Source: Myotis daubentonii
Taxonomy: Eukaryota; Chordata; Mammalia; Chiroptera; Vespertilionidae
DNA: 64,000 bases
Assembly: GCF_963259705.1 (NCBI RefSeq)
Contig: NC_081847.1
Coordinates: 70,143,754-70,207,753 of the forward strand
Direction: 5' to 3'
A program made the translations under genes and the position numbers. Each line of letters starts with the position of its first letter. The stretch's first letter is position 1. This document shows, piece by piece, positions 1-12,600 of this stretch. The notes below the pieces were generated by a model. That model was not told where the DNA came from. It saw only the letters and a program-made list of their open reading frames with translations, and did not search any database.

Positions 1-378
1 TGAAAAATCAATGAAAAAAAAATCCTTAGGTGAGTATTAACATTTTTTTTTAAAGTCCCTCAACCCACATCAATTTTCTGATTTTATATCAAGCAGGCAA
101 AGCAGAAACACCAAGGCAGAGCGAGGAACGGCTTCCCAAGTCACCGAGATCCTTTTTGTTTGAGGGAGACTTTCAAGGTTGGGGAGGGGTCACCCAGTGG
201 CGGAGGAAGGACCCACCTGTGGGGTTTTTCCAGAGCTCTGCAGCATGTGTGTTCAACGGGCTGTCGATGTTGGGTTCTGTGGGTGAAGAGAACAAGATTG
301 GTCAAGGGGGTAGACGAGGCTGCCTGGGGGAGTCCTGACAGGTTCCCCGGTTGCAGGGGGAGGAGGGCTAGTCTTAGA

Positions 379-633
379 AGTCACCTCCTAGCCCTGACCA
401 GTTTGGCTCAGTGGCTAGAGCGTCGGCCTGTGGACTGAAGAGTCCCAGGTTCGATTCCGGTCAAGGGCCTGTACCTTGGTTGCGGGCACATTCCCAGTAG
501 GGGGTGTGCAGGAGGCCGCTGATGGATGTTTCTCTCTCATGGATGTTTCTAACTCTCTATCCCTCTCCCTTCCTCTCTGTAAAAAAATCAATAAAATATA
601 TTAAAAAAAAAAAAAAAAGTAGTCACCTCCTAG
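379..633 (+). repeat. Ves SINE inserted at the UBE2C exon 4 donor, with 13-bp TSD
   Basis: tRNA-derived head (A-box-like TGGCTCAGTGG, B-box-like GGTTCGATTCC) at about 392-470, CT-rich tail and A-tail ending near 618. Target-site duplication AGTCACCTCCTAG at 379-391 and 621-633. The right-hand copy holds the last 7 bases of UBE2C exon 4 and its GT donor; the left-hand copy is a duplicate of that same junction about 240 bp into the intron. Confidence 0.92.
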
Positions 634-2791
634 CAGGCTCTGGATGGAGAGCAGGATGGTCCTGACGTCATACAGGGCAGACCACTTGTCCTTTAGGATG
701 TCCAGGCAGATGTTACCCTGGGTGTCTACGTTGGGGTGGTAGCAGGGCGTGAGGAATTTCACCGTGGGCGCGTTGTACGGGTAGCCACTGGGGAACTCTA
801 GGGAGAGTTTATACCTCAAGTCTTCATATACCTGGCATTGGAGAAAGAGGCGGGAGTAAGCTTGCCACCCTGAACCTCATATTCCAGCCCAAGCCCCACA
901 TAAAGACCTTGCTAGGACCTTTTAGCTTTTCTAGGACTTGACAGAAGACAAACCCCTATGCTGGTTCTGGTAATTTCTCTCATCTGGTGGGGACATCAGG
1001 GATCCTTTGGTCCAAGGGTTGTAAATTGGTGCCCTGTGGGTTACCACAGCTTGCTTTTTAGTCCAATTAGAATATTAGTTGCTAACATGTAAAAATTGGG
1101 AGATTTGGGGCAGATTTGAAGTCCTGACTTCTCTTAAACCAGATAAACAGCAACGGGAAGCTGCTGTCATGAGACTTGTGCCCTCTCATTGGCCAAAGTC
1201 CTCACTTGTCCTCCATTCTTCTCCTTGCTGTCTGGGCCCCTGAGAATCTAAGATGGACAACCTTGCTTTAAAGCCACCTTCTTGCTGTACAGAAGGGGGG
1301 ACCAGGACCGAAGGCTCAGAGCACAGGGGCGAGCCCCACAGGCCTAATGGCTGGAAGCAGATATGGCGCATGATTTCACCTCCCACCTCTCCCCAGACCC
1401 AGCATCACACTCCCCTACCCAACCCCACACTCACTGTGCCAGCTGCTCCATGGATGGTCCCCACCCATTTGAAGAGATTGTCTGATTCAGGGAAGGCAGA
1501 AATCCCTTTGTCGCCAGACGTCTGGGGAGGAAACACAGAGCTCTCGGGATAACACTTCTGGCACAATGGGCAAACCCCTTAACCCCATCACATTCTGATC
1601 CAAAATAAGGCCTTCAGACCAAAGTGACAGGCTTTCCCGAGCAAGAGCTTAGGCTCCTGGGGGCTGAGCATGCCCCCTGGGGAGGAGTGTGGGGGTTACA
1701 GCGGGAGGGAGGGGTTTTGCAGGGGAGCAGAAGGCTCCCTGCACCCAGCCTTGTTGGTTGCTGGGAATTCCATTCACCGTGGGACTGAGTGCCAGTCCTA
1801 CCTGTGCAAAGCCTGCTGGACTAGGGAGCCAGACATACAAGGATTTGCGTGGAATATTCAGGGTCGATGTGGAGAAAGGACACCTAGGATGGAAGCATCT
1901 CCAGGAAGGGCGGGTGGACACTCTGAGGAGGGTGGAGAGCTGGGCGGGGTTAAAGCCTAGGGCAGGGAAATAGGGCGAGGCCTCCTAGGGCTTCAGGGAA
2001 CCGATTTTAGAGACAATTTCATTGTGGGGAGAGGGGGTTAGGAGTGGGGACTGCTGGAAAAAGGTGTCGGTGAGGTATATGAGCTGGTTCCCAGAAGGGA
2101 GCAGACTGTACTCATTGTTTTACCCCTTCACTCCGTGTCTAGCAAAGAGCGTGAGGTGGGGAAGGAGGCCACTGAGGGAGGAGTGCGAAGTGGCAGGTGG
2201 ACCAACTGGCTGGGCATCGGGCGGGCGGCCACTCACCATGAGGGTCATCAGCTCCTGCTGTAACCTGTGGACAGAGCGTCTGGAGTCACCTGGGAGTCCG
2301 GATGGTCCGGATGGGCCAGGGCTCAGCGGGTCCATCCCCTCCCCGCCATCTCTCCGGAGGAGCTGCCAGGATCCCCTCGCTGAGGCGAGACTCCGCTCGG
2401 GGCACCCCCCACCCCCACTCCCACGGGAGGCCTGGCGAGCCCCGCTCTCCGGCTCCTCCGGCGCTGTTGTAGCGCTCGGAGCCCCCACCGCTCCTCCGGC
2501 GTCCCTCCCGTGCCCAGACCTCGAAATTCCCACCCTCCTTTGGGGGGTCTCTAGGGGCGGCCCGAGCTCCTAGCGTGCCCCCCAACTTCCCATATCTCAG
2601 TCGTTCCGGGGCGACCGGGTCCTGGAAGCCTGCGCTCTGGGCCCACCGGCCCGGGCGTGCTAGGCCGGGCCTCCCCGCCGCACCACTCACCTCTTGCCCA
2701 CCGGGCCCCGGGCGGCGCCCCCGCTGGGCTCGGCTCCTTTACGAGCTGCGGCGACGCTGGCGGCGGCTGGGTCGCGGTTTTGGGAGGCCAT
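627..2791 (-). CDS. UBE2C: UBE2C, ubiquitin-conjugating enzyme E2 C (exons 1-4; 3' part off window)
   Basis: E2 enzyme that works with the anaphase-promoting complex to start ubiquitin chains on mitotic substrates such as cyclin B. Coding exons on the minus strand: 2691-2791 (ATG at 2791), 2237-2264, 1435-1521 and 627-831. The splice phases join into one frame covering residues 1-140. The N-terminal extension begins [10 protein letters not shown]. The UBC fold starts in exon 2. Exon 4 carries the HPN motif (104-106) and the catalytic Cys114 within NICLD, the same numbering as remembered for human UBE2C. All four exons have GT/AG borders; exon 1 ends AGAG|gtgagt. Exons 5-6 (about 39 C-terminal residues) are not in the window, so it opens inside intron 4. 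A Ves SINE sits a few bases beyond the exon 4 donor. Differences from the remembered human protein are conservative, for example Asp for Glu in the KEK stretch after the active site. Family assignment is near certain. Confidence 0.96.
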
Positions 2792-2799
2792 CCGGGCAG

Positions 2800-3170
2800 C
2801 GCTGGCGGCGACGCGAACTCGAGGACTCGACAGTAACTGCAAGGCTGCGGGCCCACCCGCCCGCATTTGAATTGAACGCTCCGGAGGCGCTGGCCAATCA
2901 GAGACTCGCTTGGGTTTGATCCAGCCAATGGGGTGCTCCGAGGGCCGTCAGGGTGAAACTGCTAGACGCACCCTCCAGCGCACCACTCCCGAGCCGCGGG
3001 AATCCTGATTCCGACGGGCGATTGGCTGGAGAGGCTGCCATTAAAACGAGTCTGCAGTGGATTGGTGGCTTTTGGAAAACGGCGACCATTAAAGGGCTAA
3101 GAAAAAGTCCACGTGGGACGTGCCCCTTTAGGTCAATCGCCGGTTACGGGCCACAACTCCCAGCACTCCC
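2800..3170 (-). promoter_or_regulatory. UBE2C: UBE2C CpG promoter with CCAAT boxes and CHR-like element
   Basis: GC-rich CpG-dense sequence just upstream of the UBE2C ATG. Two CCAAT boxes at 2894-2898 and 2925-2929 (ATTGG in the direction of UBE2C) lie 31 bp apart, the spacing typical of NF-Y-driven mitotic promoters. A TTTGAA hexamer at 2866-2871, between the CCAAT pair and the gene, fits a cell-cycle homology region (CHR), the element bound by DREAM/MMB in G2/M genes. More ATTGG motifs occur near 3021 and 3060, and an ACAACTCCCAG motif near 3152 resembles a ZNF143-type site. The motifs are visible; binding is inferred from known regulation of UBE2C. Confidence 0.7.
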
Positions 3171-3674
3171 AGCCCGGAACCCTACCCGGGAGAGGGCCTC
3201 TAATCTTGCCTGGTACCCTTCCTGGAACCCGGAACCCCTGCCTCTCTCCCATTATGTCCTGGGCCCATGGCGAGGGGAACAACTTGAGGCCGATGGCAAT
3301 CTAGCAGTGGACTCCCTATTAGAAAACAGGTTCATATGCTGCCTTTCTACATAATTTAGTGTATAACTTATAAAATGGGGGTAATGAAAGCCACTCTGCA
3401 TTTTCTTCTGGTCTGTCATGAACCCACCATGGTGCCACCCCTTATGTTCTGCTACTTCCATGCCTTAGTTGGGTGAAGAAATAAGAAACAGGGACGGGGA
3501 GGTGTGCAAGGTATTCCCGGGGTCATCTCATGAAGCACGAGGGGCAGCAGGACCTTCCTGGGTCTAACCTGGGGTGGGAGAGGGTACCTGGCCCTTTCCG
3601 CTACCCACTTCTAGAGTCCTTGATGTTTTGTCAGCCCCCCAAAGGCAGAACACACAGCAGGCTCATCATCTGTG

Positions 3675-3680
3675 TTTATT
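3675..3680 (-). terminator. DNTTIP1: DNTTIP1 polyadenylation signal
   Basis: AATAAA on the minus strand, 207 bp after the stop codon. It is the only canonical hexamer I saw between the stop and the UBE2C promoter. Confidence 0.75.
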
Positions 3681-6600
3681 ACAAACTGTTTAATTGCTTC
3701 TTATCCTAATGACTTTACAAATATAGAAGTACATGCCAGTCTGGGGATGCCCTGTAGTGAATCACCCCTGTGAGGCACAGCTTAATGCCGCTTATCATCC
3801 ATCTGGGAGCAGTCTCAGTGGTGGCCTCGGCCACAGGGAAAGAGGGTCAGGAGGAAGGCTGCCTAGTGTGGCCAGGCCACCTGGCTTCAGGTCTGTGCAG
3901 GTCCTTCAACTGCACGATGCTCATTCTCTGTCCGTTGAGTCTCCATGTACTTTCGCATCTTCTCAATGATCCAGGAGGGTAGGACAAAGGATTTCAGCTC
4001 CTCTAACTTCAGGTCCAGGCATCCTCTGACAAAGACATTGAGGAAAAAAGTTGAAGACAGGATGTAGGCCCCAGCTCATCCTGGGGGTACTGTAAGGCAG
4101 GGGAGAGAGTAGGGGACAGATCTGGATTTACCTGTAATCATCGCTGGCAGCGAGGTCCCGGATGTCCTCTTCAATGAGGAGGTAGGCCTGGACCAGGAGC
4201 AAAGGGAAGTGATCGTCATCTTTGATTCATTTCTGTGTAACTCAACCACACATTATTAAACATTTGCTTAATGTAAGGGCTGTAAGGGAGGGGGGCATAG
4301 TTATAACTTAGTAGGGGAGAGTAAATAGGGACTGTCTGGGGAACAGTTCCTAGAGGCAATCTTTCACTCAAATAGGAACTATGGGTTGGGGAGTGGAGAC
4401 TGGTGACTATAACTTTCTCCTCTTTTAAAAAAGGACCCTGATCCTGGCTTGGTGTGGCTCAGTGGTTGAGGGTGGACCTATGAACCATAAGGTCATGGTT
4501 CGATTCCCAGTCAGGGCACATGCTCAGTTGTGGGTTCCATCCCCAATAGGGGGTATGCAGGAGGCAGCCAATCAATGATTCTCTCTCATCATCAATGTTT
4601 TTTTTTCTTTTTTTAAAGTATATTTTTATTGACTTCAGAGAAGAAGGGAGAGGGAGAGAGAGAGAAACATCAATGATGACAGAGACTCATCGATCGGCTG
4701 CCTTCTGCATGCCCCCCACTGGGGATCGAGCCCGAAACCTAGGCATATGCCCTTGACCGGAATTGAACCTGAGACCTTTTAGCCCACAGGCCAATGCTCT
4801 ATACACTGAGCCAAACCAGCTAGGGCTCATCATTGATATTTCTTTTTTTTTTTTTTTTAAATATATTTTATTGATTTCTTACAGAGAGAAAGGGAGAGAG
4901 ATAGAGAGCTAGAAACATCGATGAGAGAGAAACATCGATCAGCTGCCTCCTGCACATCTCCTACTGGGGATATGCCCGCAACCCAGGTACATGCCCTTGA
5001 CCGGAATCGAACCTGGGACCTTTGAGTCCGCAGGCCGACGCTCTATCCCCTGAGCCAAACCGGTTCGGCGATATTTCTATCTCTCTCTCTCCCTCTCTGA
5101 AATAAGTAAAAATATATTAAAAAATAAAATAAAAAAGGATCCCAAGGTACTTAATAACAAAATGGCAAGAGAGCTAGTGAAATATACAGGCAAAAAGGAA
5201 ACTGGAGGAAGCTATGTTAACTCTGGGAACCAAGATTACTTGGTTTTGAACTTTGTGGCAGAAGGGAAAACTGTCTAGTAACTGGGCTGGATTGCCTTGG
5301 GGCCCGTAAGGCTGCTGGCACAATGCCATGGGCTGCAGTGGGCGAGAGCCCTCTTGTGAGCTTCCCATACAGAGGATGTTGCTCATCACATAAAAAAGTC
5401 TTCTGTGGGAGACATGTCTTTCTAGTTTTAGGGTCAGGAATAATTACTTGTGTGTCCCTTGGGTCATTTGACTGTCACCTTAAGGACACTGCAAACTTTG
5501 TAACAGACCAGGTGTTCTTGAGAGGGGCCTAGAGCTGGAAATCCAGAAGTGCACTGGCCTCCCAAGTCAGCAATAAAAACAAAACAAAACAAAAAACTAT
5601 TCTTGCTCATGGCCTAATTTTAGATCCTGTCTCCCCCTCACCTATTTTTTGAGACGGGGTATAGGTCTAAATATAGCAGTAAAATAAAAGACAGCTTTCA
5701 ATACCAGAAAGGAGATGGCATACTGGTTTGCAAGGCCATTAGATTCTAATAGGAGCAATCCCCGCAGAGGGACTAAGCACTGTGTTGAGAAAAGATTCTT
5801 TAATGGTGCCAGGTGCAGAATGTTGTGATTGATGAGTGAAATCTGTCAACAGGCACAAGGGAGAAGTAGTAGTGTGTCTTGTACCTGCCATTCTTCTGCT
5901 TAGCTAATAAAAGCTATGAATGAGGAATTAGGTGAGGAGGGGCTGAGGGGGTGCTGTGTGGGAGACCTAGGGACAGCAAAGGAAGTCCAGGGATTCCAGC
6001 CTGCTGTTCAGCATGAAGGACCAGGCCCTCTCTGCCCTTACATGCCTGCCTTTCTACACTCATCAGGCTTTGAGAATCTCTCAGATTTGGAGGTAAGCTG
6101 CCACCAATAGCCAGAACCCTGGGGCTGTGTGGGTCTTTGGCAGTGGCACGAGGGAACAGTGCTCACCATCTTCCCTCCTGTTGCCCGCATGTGATGTTGC
6201 TCGGCCAGCCAGTGCTTGTCCTGGGGATCAGCTGCGTACTGAGGGATGAAGTCACAGGAGACATTAGCCTGGTGTGAGGGGCTTTCCTTATTTGCTCCCA
6301 GATCATACTCCGGGCCCTTGAGCAGTTCTTATGAACAAGTCCTTGTCCTAGCTGGGTGGATGCAGAGGGCTCACCAACCTCTTCAGAAAAAGTGCAGTTG
6401 AGCCCAGGAAACCAGGAGCGGGACCCAATTTCCAGAGATTTAGTTACCATCTAATTCCCCAACCCCTTTGTTTCTCAATACACAGCATCTCAGGCAACGG
6501 GTCTGAGTCTTATTATAGAGCTCTACTCCTCTCTGAAATAATGATTTGAGGAACTTATAACATATGACTATTACGGTGACCATATTTCCTAAAACAAAAA

Positions 6601-9600
6601 CTAGGACACTTCATGCTCAGGGGAAGGAAGGATAGCATCACATTTAAGAACCTGGTTTTGGAATTACACAAAAAAGGTTTAAAGTCTGGTTTCTGCCACT
6701 TATTAGACAGTATAAACCTGGGCAGTAATTTCCTTGAGACTCAGTTTCTTCATCTGTGAAAAAGACAGTATTAATACTTATAGGGTTGTTGTTTGTCAGG
6801 AGCCGGTCCATCCTTGCTGTTTCAAGGGACCTGGCATATATGGCATACTGTTCTTAATATGTTTGCTCACCTTCTTGGCACTATGTGTTTTAACCAAGGT
6901 CACCTCTCTGAGAAAGGTTGTTTCCCCAGGTAGGGATTTTTCCCTGAAGTCAGGGAGGGAATAAAACCCCTTAACTAAGTGCCAGGCAGGTAATTAATCA
7001 CTTTAACTACAAACAATCACGCTTAAGCTACATAATCTTTACTCCCTGGAATGGAGATAAGAAACGCCCTAACCTTTGGAATAGAGATTGATAGGACTGG
7101 AATCAACTGGTATAAATACAGATGTAACAAGACAACAGAATACACACAGAACCTAGACAGAGAACCTAGACACAGAACCTACACAGTACCTAGAGACAGA
7201 AGAACTTCGCTGGAGAGAACATGGCAAAAGATCCTGGACAGAAACTGGACACAGAACCTAGAGACAGAACCTAGCGAGAAAACCTGGCTGAAGAACCTAG
7301 AGACCGAACCTGGCCACAGAACCTGGCAAGAGAACCTGGCTACAGAACCTGGATAGAACATGGCAAGAGAACCTGACTAGAACCTGGTGACTGAACCTGG
7401 CTGGAGAACCTAGTGAGGGAACATGGCTACAGAACCTGGCTGGAGAAACTAGCAAGAGAACATGCACACAGAACCTGGCTGCAGATCCTAACCAGAACTT
7501 CGCTGGAGATCCTGACCAGAACTTGGCTAGAGATCCTGGCTAGGCTGCTGATCAACTGAACGCTGTCTCTGTGTCATTCCTTCTTCGCCGACTCCGTCCA
7601 CACCTTTGGGGACCCCTGGACCTGCTGGGGTTGGACCCCAGCAGTTGTTAAGAATAAGTAAAATGGGCCTGCTTGCACGCACAAGCCTTCCCCCTTTCTT
7701 TCCCCACAGGGATTCATCTCCTAAACTTTAAGGGACCCCAAGAGGCTTGCAATTAGGGCAACAATGGCCAGTGGCAATTCATCCTGGGCAAACCCCCTAA
7801 ACCTGTCCCCAAAGCCCCCTTTTCTCTGACTTCTTAGTGAACCAAAGAAGTCCATCCTAGGATCACTTCCCCAGCCCTTTCTTGTTTCACTGTCCCCAGC
7901 TTTAATAAATGTTCTCTTAAAAAAAAAAAAAAAAAAAGAATAAAGTTGTGCATAAAAAGTGCTAAACATAGTATCTGACACATAATAAGTGCTCAATATA
8001 GATAGGTTTTATAAAATAGGCAGAACATTTGAAATAGAGACCAACTGGGAAATCTGTATGGTTACTAACTTTGAGTTTGAATAATTATTTCACCTCCCAT
8101 CCTATATAATAAAAGGCTAATATGCAAATCAACCAAACAGTAGAAGACTAGTCACTATGACGTGCACTGACCACTAGAGGGCAGACGCTCAATGCAGGAG
8201 CTGCCCCCTGGTGGTCACTCAGCCAGAAGCCAGGCTCATGGCTGACGAGTGCAGTAATGGGAGCTTCTCTCGCCTCTGCAGCAGCACTAAGGACCCCCGT
8301 AGGGGATGTCCAACTGCTGGCTTAGGCCCGCTCCCTGAGGGGACATCCCCCGAGGAGTCCCGGACTGTGAGAGGGTGCAGACCAGGCTGAGGGACCCCCA
8401 TCCCTCCAGTGCACAAATGTTGTGCACTGGGCCTCTAGTATAATATAAACATTAGTCAAAAACTTAAAAGTGTGCATTTTCTGACCCAGAAAAATCCCAT
8501 TTCCAGGGATTTACCCTTCAGAATCACCCATACATGTACACAAGTTTGTTTTGTGCAGCATTGTTTATGATAGCAACTGTTGGAAAAAACTTAAATATCT
8601 AACAACAGGGGAGTAGTGAAATAAATGATGGAATATTTATTCTATGAATTCTATACAGCCATTATGATGAAATGAAGCAGCACTGGCTTGTGCACCTAAG
8701 GGTAATGGGTTTGATTCCCAGTCAAGGGTAGCAGGTTCGATCTCTGCCCTGGTCAGGGCTCATTCGGAGGCAACTAATCGATGTCTCTCTTTCACATCAA
8801 TGTTTCTCTCTCCCTCGCTCCTGCCCTCCCTTCCACTTTCTTAAAAGAAAAAAAAAATCAATGGTAAAATATCCTCAGATGAGGTTTAACGATAAAAAAA
8901 AAACCAAAAAAAACGAGGGAGACCTAGTTTAATAACATGCGCAAGAGCTCAGGTTTTGCTGAGGACAGACCTGACTCACTAGTTACTACTGAGTGATTCT
9001 GAGCAAGTCACTTAGCCTTTCTCAGCCATTCCATCTTAAAGGAAGTTCCATAATGTAAGTGTGGCACCTATAAAACCAGGTTTGGTACACAATAAACACA
9101 CAAGACAAGAAGCTATTATTGAGGCACAGAGTTGTTATATAAATTATAAAAGGTAAGGTCGGGGCAACTAGAACCCAGATACCTTGACTCCCAGATCGGT
9201 ATTTGCCCCAAGCTTCTCTGTGCCGTGTATAGTTCCCAATGTCACATATTCCCCTGCAATGGCCTGCCTGACCCCCAGCTCTCACCTACCTTAAAGAGGT
9301 GTGGGTGCTTGATGTAGATTCTCCCTCTGGTGCCCCCCATCCCCAGGGCTCTGAAATATAACAGACAAGTGTAAGGATTCCAGCAGTTGTAGTCCTAGGG
9401 GTGGACTCCTTCCTCAGTGCCAAAGCTCTAAGACTTACTTGTTGGCTCGAGATCCTAACACAAAGGTGGTAGATTCATTCAGCCGAGCTGGGTCCCACTA
9501 CGCAAAAAATAGACAGGCTGGTGAGGGTGAGGTTTATCTGATGGGCAGGAAAGAAACATTCCTCTCCCTCCCGTCTACCAACACCACCCTTATTCCATTA

Positions 9601-12600
9601 TTCAAAAGAGTTGATTCAAGAAACTGAATATTTACACTATGCTAGGCCCTGTGCTAGATACTGGGGATAAAGAGATAAGTAAGATAGTTTCTGTTTTTCA
9701 GGGTCTACAGACTTATGTGTATAGATCAAGCATGTCAAACTCAAAGGCTAACACAGGCCAAATAAACGAGGCATGTGGCCCGCGGGCCGTGAGTTTGACA
9801 TGCTTGGTATAGATAATTATACCATCATGAGATGGGCAATGATATACAGGCGAGTGTAGGTGGGAGGGGTGCCAAAGAGAAGGAAAACAAGAAGGCTTCC
9901 TTAAAGAGGTAATTGGCAAGTTGATTCTGGAAGGATGAGCACAAGTTATACAGGGTAGCTGGGAGGAAGAAAGGCAGGTGAGAGCTGGTGTGGGAACCTG
10001 GAGAGACTATAAATCATTCTGTGTTGCTAAAAGAGAGAGCACAAATTAGGGCGTGGCAATTAATGAGGCTGGAGAGAGAAGCAGAGAGGGCTGAAGGCCC
10101 TAGTACATTTGCTCATTCTGGAGGCTATGGGGAGTCACTGAGGGCCTCTGCACGGAGGAGCAGATCTGCTTTAAAGACAGCTCACTCTTCTGCAGTGCGG
10201 CTTCTGGATGTGAAGTGGCAGACTACAGGCAGGGGGACAGCTCAGTTTTGAAGGAAGATGAGGGCCTGAGCCAGGATAGCAGTAAGGATGAAGAGGAGGG
10301 AATAGCAACTATGATATATTTAGGAGGTGGAAGCACCCAGGGTGGAAGGAGAGGAAGAGGCAAAGATGACTAAAGTAGAGACCATAAAAGACAGCTGAGG
10401 AAAGACTCTGATATCCATTTTGGATATCTGAGTTTGAAATGCCACGGAAATTCCAGGCAGGGAGATCTAGTAGGTAGTGGGATATACAAGTTTTAAACTA
10501 GAAAGGGAATGTGGGACAAACCAAGAAGTATGGCAGGTTTAGTACACTGGTCCTTGAAACCACAGGAGTGAATTATTTAGATCATCCAGAGAGGAACTAG
10601 ATGGAGAAGTGGGCCAAGGAGGGAACTTTGGGAAATGCCCTTTGTACGGGTCATTGCTGAGCAAGAACTCCCAAAAGAGAGAAAGATGTTTGGGAGGAAC
10701 AGAAAGACCGGAAAGACCCAGGAGAACGCAGGACCACCTGCTTTAAGGGAGCAGAGTTTTAGAAGAAAGGTGTGGTCGCTGTGTGAAGGCAAAGGGCCAG
10801 CACGACAAGAGGTGGGCCATTTATACTGGCAGCCTCAACCAGGACAGTGGAGCTTTCACCTCCCTTCCTGGCTTCCACATGTGATTTTACGTAAAGAGAG
10901 GATTCTACTGCTAAAAGGGCTTGTAAACAATGTTCCGAAGGCAACAGAGGCTAATGGTTAACAACACAAACTCTGGTGTTGACGGATCTTATGTTTGAGA
11001 CTTGGCTCTACCACTTACTAGTATGTGACTGTGAGCAAGTCCCTAAGCCTTAGCATACACTCAAGTGTATTAAGCACCCAAGATAACTAAATAAAATATA
11101 ATTTCTGCCCACAGGGAGTTGGCAGGAAAGGAAGCTCCTCAACTGTAGAAGGGTAACAGAATGTATTGCACGAGGCTGTTGTAAAGATTAAATGAGAGAA
11201 GCCATGCGAAGATTGAGGGCCGTGCCTGTCACATACTAAGTACTGGAAACATCACGAGCTCTGACAAGGAGAAGGCTTCAGCAGACTCAGCCTTCCCTTC
11301 GTTTACCTCTAACTCCAACCCCTGCTTGGGCTCCTTCTTGGAGGCCAGCATTATGGGTAGGGGAAGGGGTAAGATGGCTCTGGAATGGCATGCACACACC
11401 CTTCACCACCCCAGCCTCTATCCCTCCTGCTGGGCCCAGAGCCTTGACTGAGTCTCCCCCTAGGATGGAGGTCGCTGCCATGCCCACACAGTCATACCTT
11501 GGGGCCTTCTCGGCGAATTGGTTCACAGGATTTTGGTTTCCACCTGATTGGGGGACAGAAGAAAGGTGACTGCTCTGAGTTCAGGTCCAGGATTGGCTGA
11601 AAGCCTGATGCTGGTGGTGGGAGTTGCCCCTACACTCTCACCTTAGCCCTGAGTGTGCTTCTTCCAGGTAACCCATTAGAGGAGGCACAAGGGGAGAAAA
11701 GCACTGGACTAGAAGCCATCCTAGGACTAAATCTGATATCAAGTCCAAGAACCTCTTTGAATTGCAGTTCTCATCTGTCAAAAGGAGATTCCAACAGCAA
11801 TGCTGTTGTGTTAGTGAGGCATGAACTTGCTCAGGTGGGACACAAATCTAGGTCTGATGATGACTACTACTCCATCTCCTAAGCCAGGGCACCAGCTATC
11901 CCCATCGCTTTTAACCAGACCAATAAGGCTTTATCTGCTTTAAATATTGGGCTTCCATGTAAAGTTTTGTTTGAAAAAAGATTCTGGCCCCAGCTGGTTT
12001 GGCTCAGTGGATAGAGCATCAGCCTGTGGACGGAAGGGTCCTGGGTTCGATTCCGGTCAAGGGCACATGCCCGAGTTTCGGGCTCAATCCCCACCAGGGG
12101 GCATGCAGGAGGCAAACCATCACTGATTCTTTCTCATCATTGATGTTTCTCTCTCTCTCTCTCCCTCTCCCTTTCTCTCTGGGGGGGGGGGGGGATATAT
12201 ATATATGATTCTGTTGCTTTAAAAATCTTTGAAAATGCCATCCTAGAGGGAATGGAGTAGTTTTGCCCCTTAGAAGCTATATGATGTTGGGCAAATAATT
12301 CTGAGTCTATTTCCTTATCTGCAAAATTAATTAATTATACCTTCATTAGAGGGTGGATGTAAGGATTAAAAAGTACATATGTAAGGAGTTTAGACCAGTT
12401 ACGGCACATTATAAACATTCAATATATACCACCAACAAAGAAAGTCTGGTGTTTAATGAAGCTGGCTGAACTGTTCTGGGGCAAAAGCAGGATAAAACAC
12501 CCTCCTCCTTGCTGCTTTCTTTTCCTACCCCCCAAACCCGGGTGACCCTCCTCCATGGTGACTTAAACAGATCTCACTTCTACAGGGACAGAACTCTGGC

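Noticed and set aside
397..470. tRNA gene-like A and B boxes in many places
   Set aside because: These are heads of Ves SINEs; none has an intact cloverleaf with acceptor pairing.
2022..2928. ORFs of 114-183 codons on both strands near UBE2C
   Set aside because: CpG-island frames overlapping UBE2C exons 1-2 and its promoter; stop codons are simply rare in GC-rich DNA.
7051..7361. 101-codon repetitive ORF
   Set aside because: Translation of the LTR minisatellite, not a gene.
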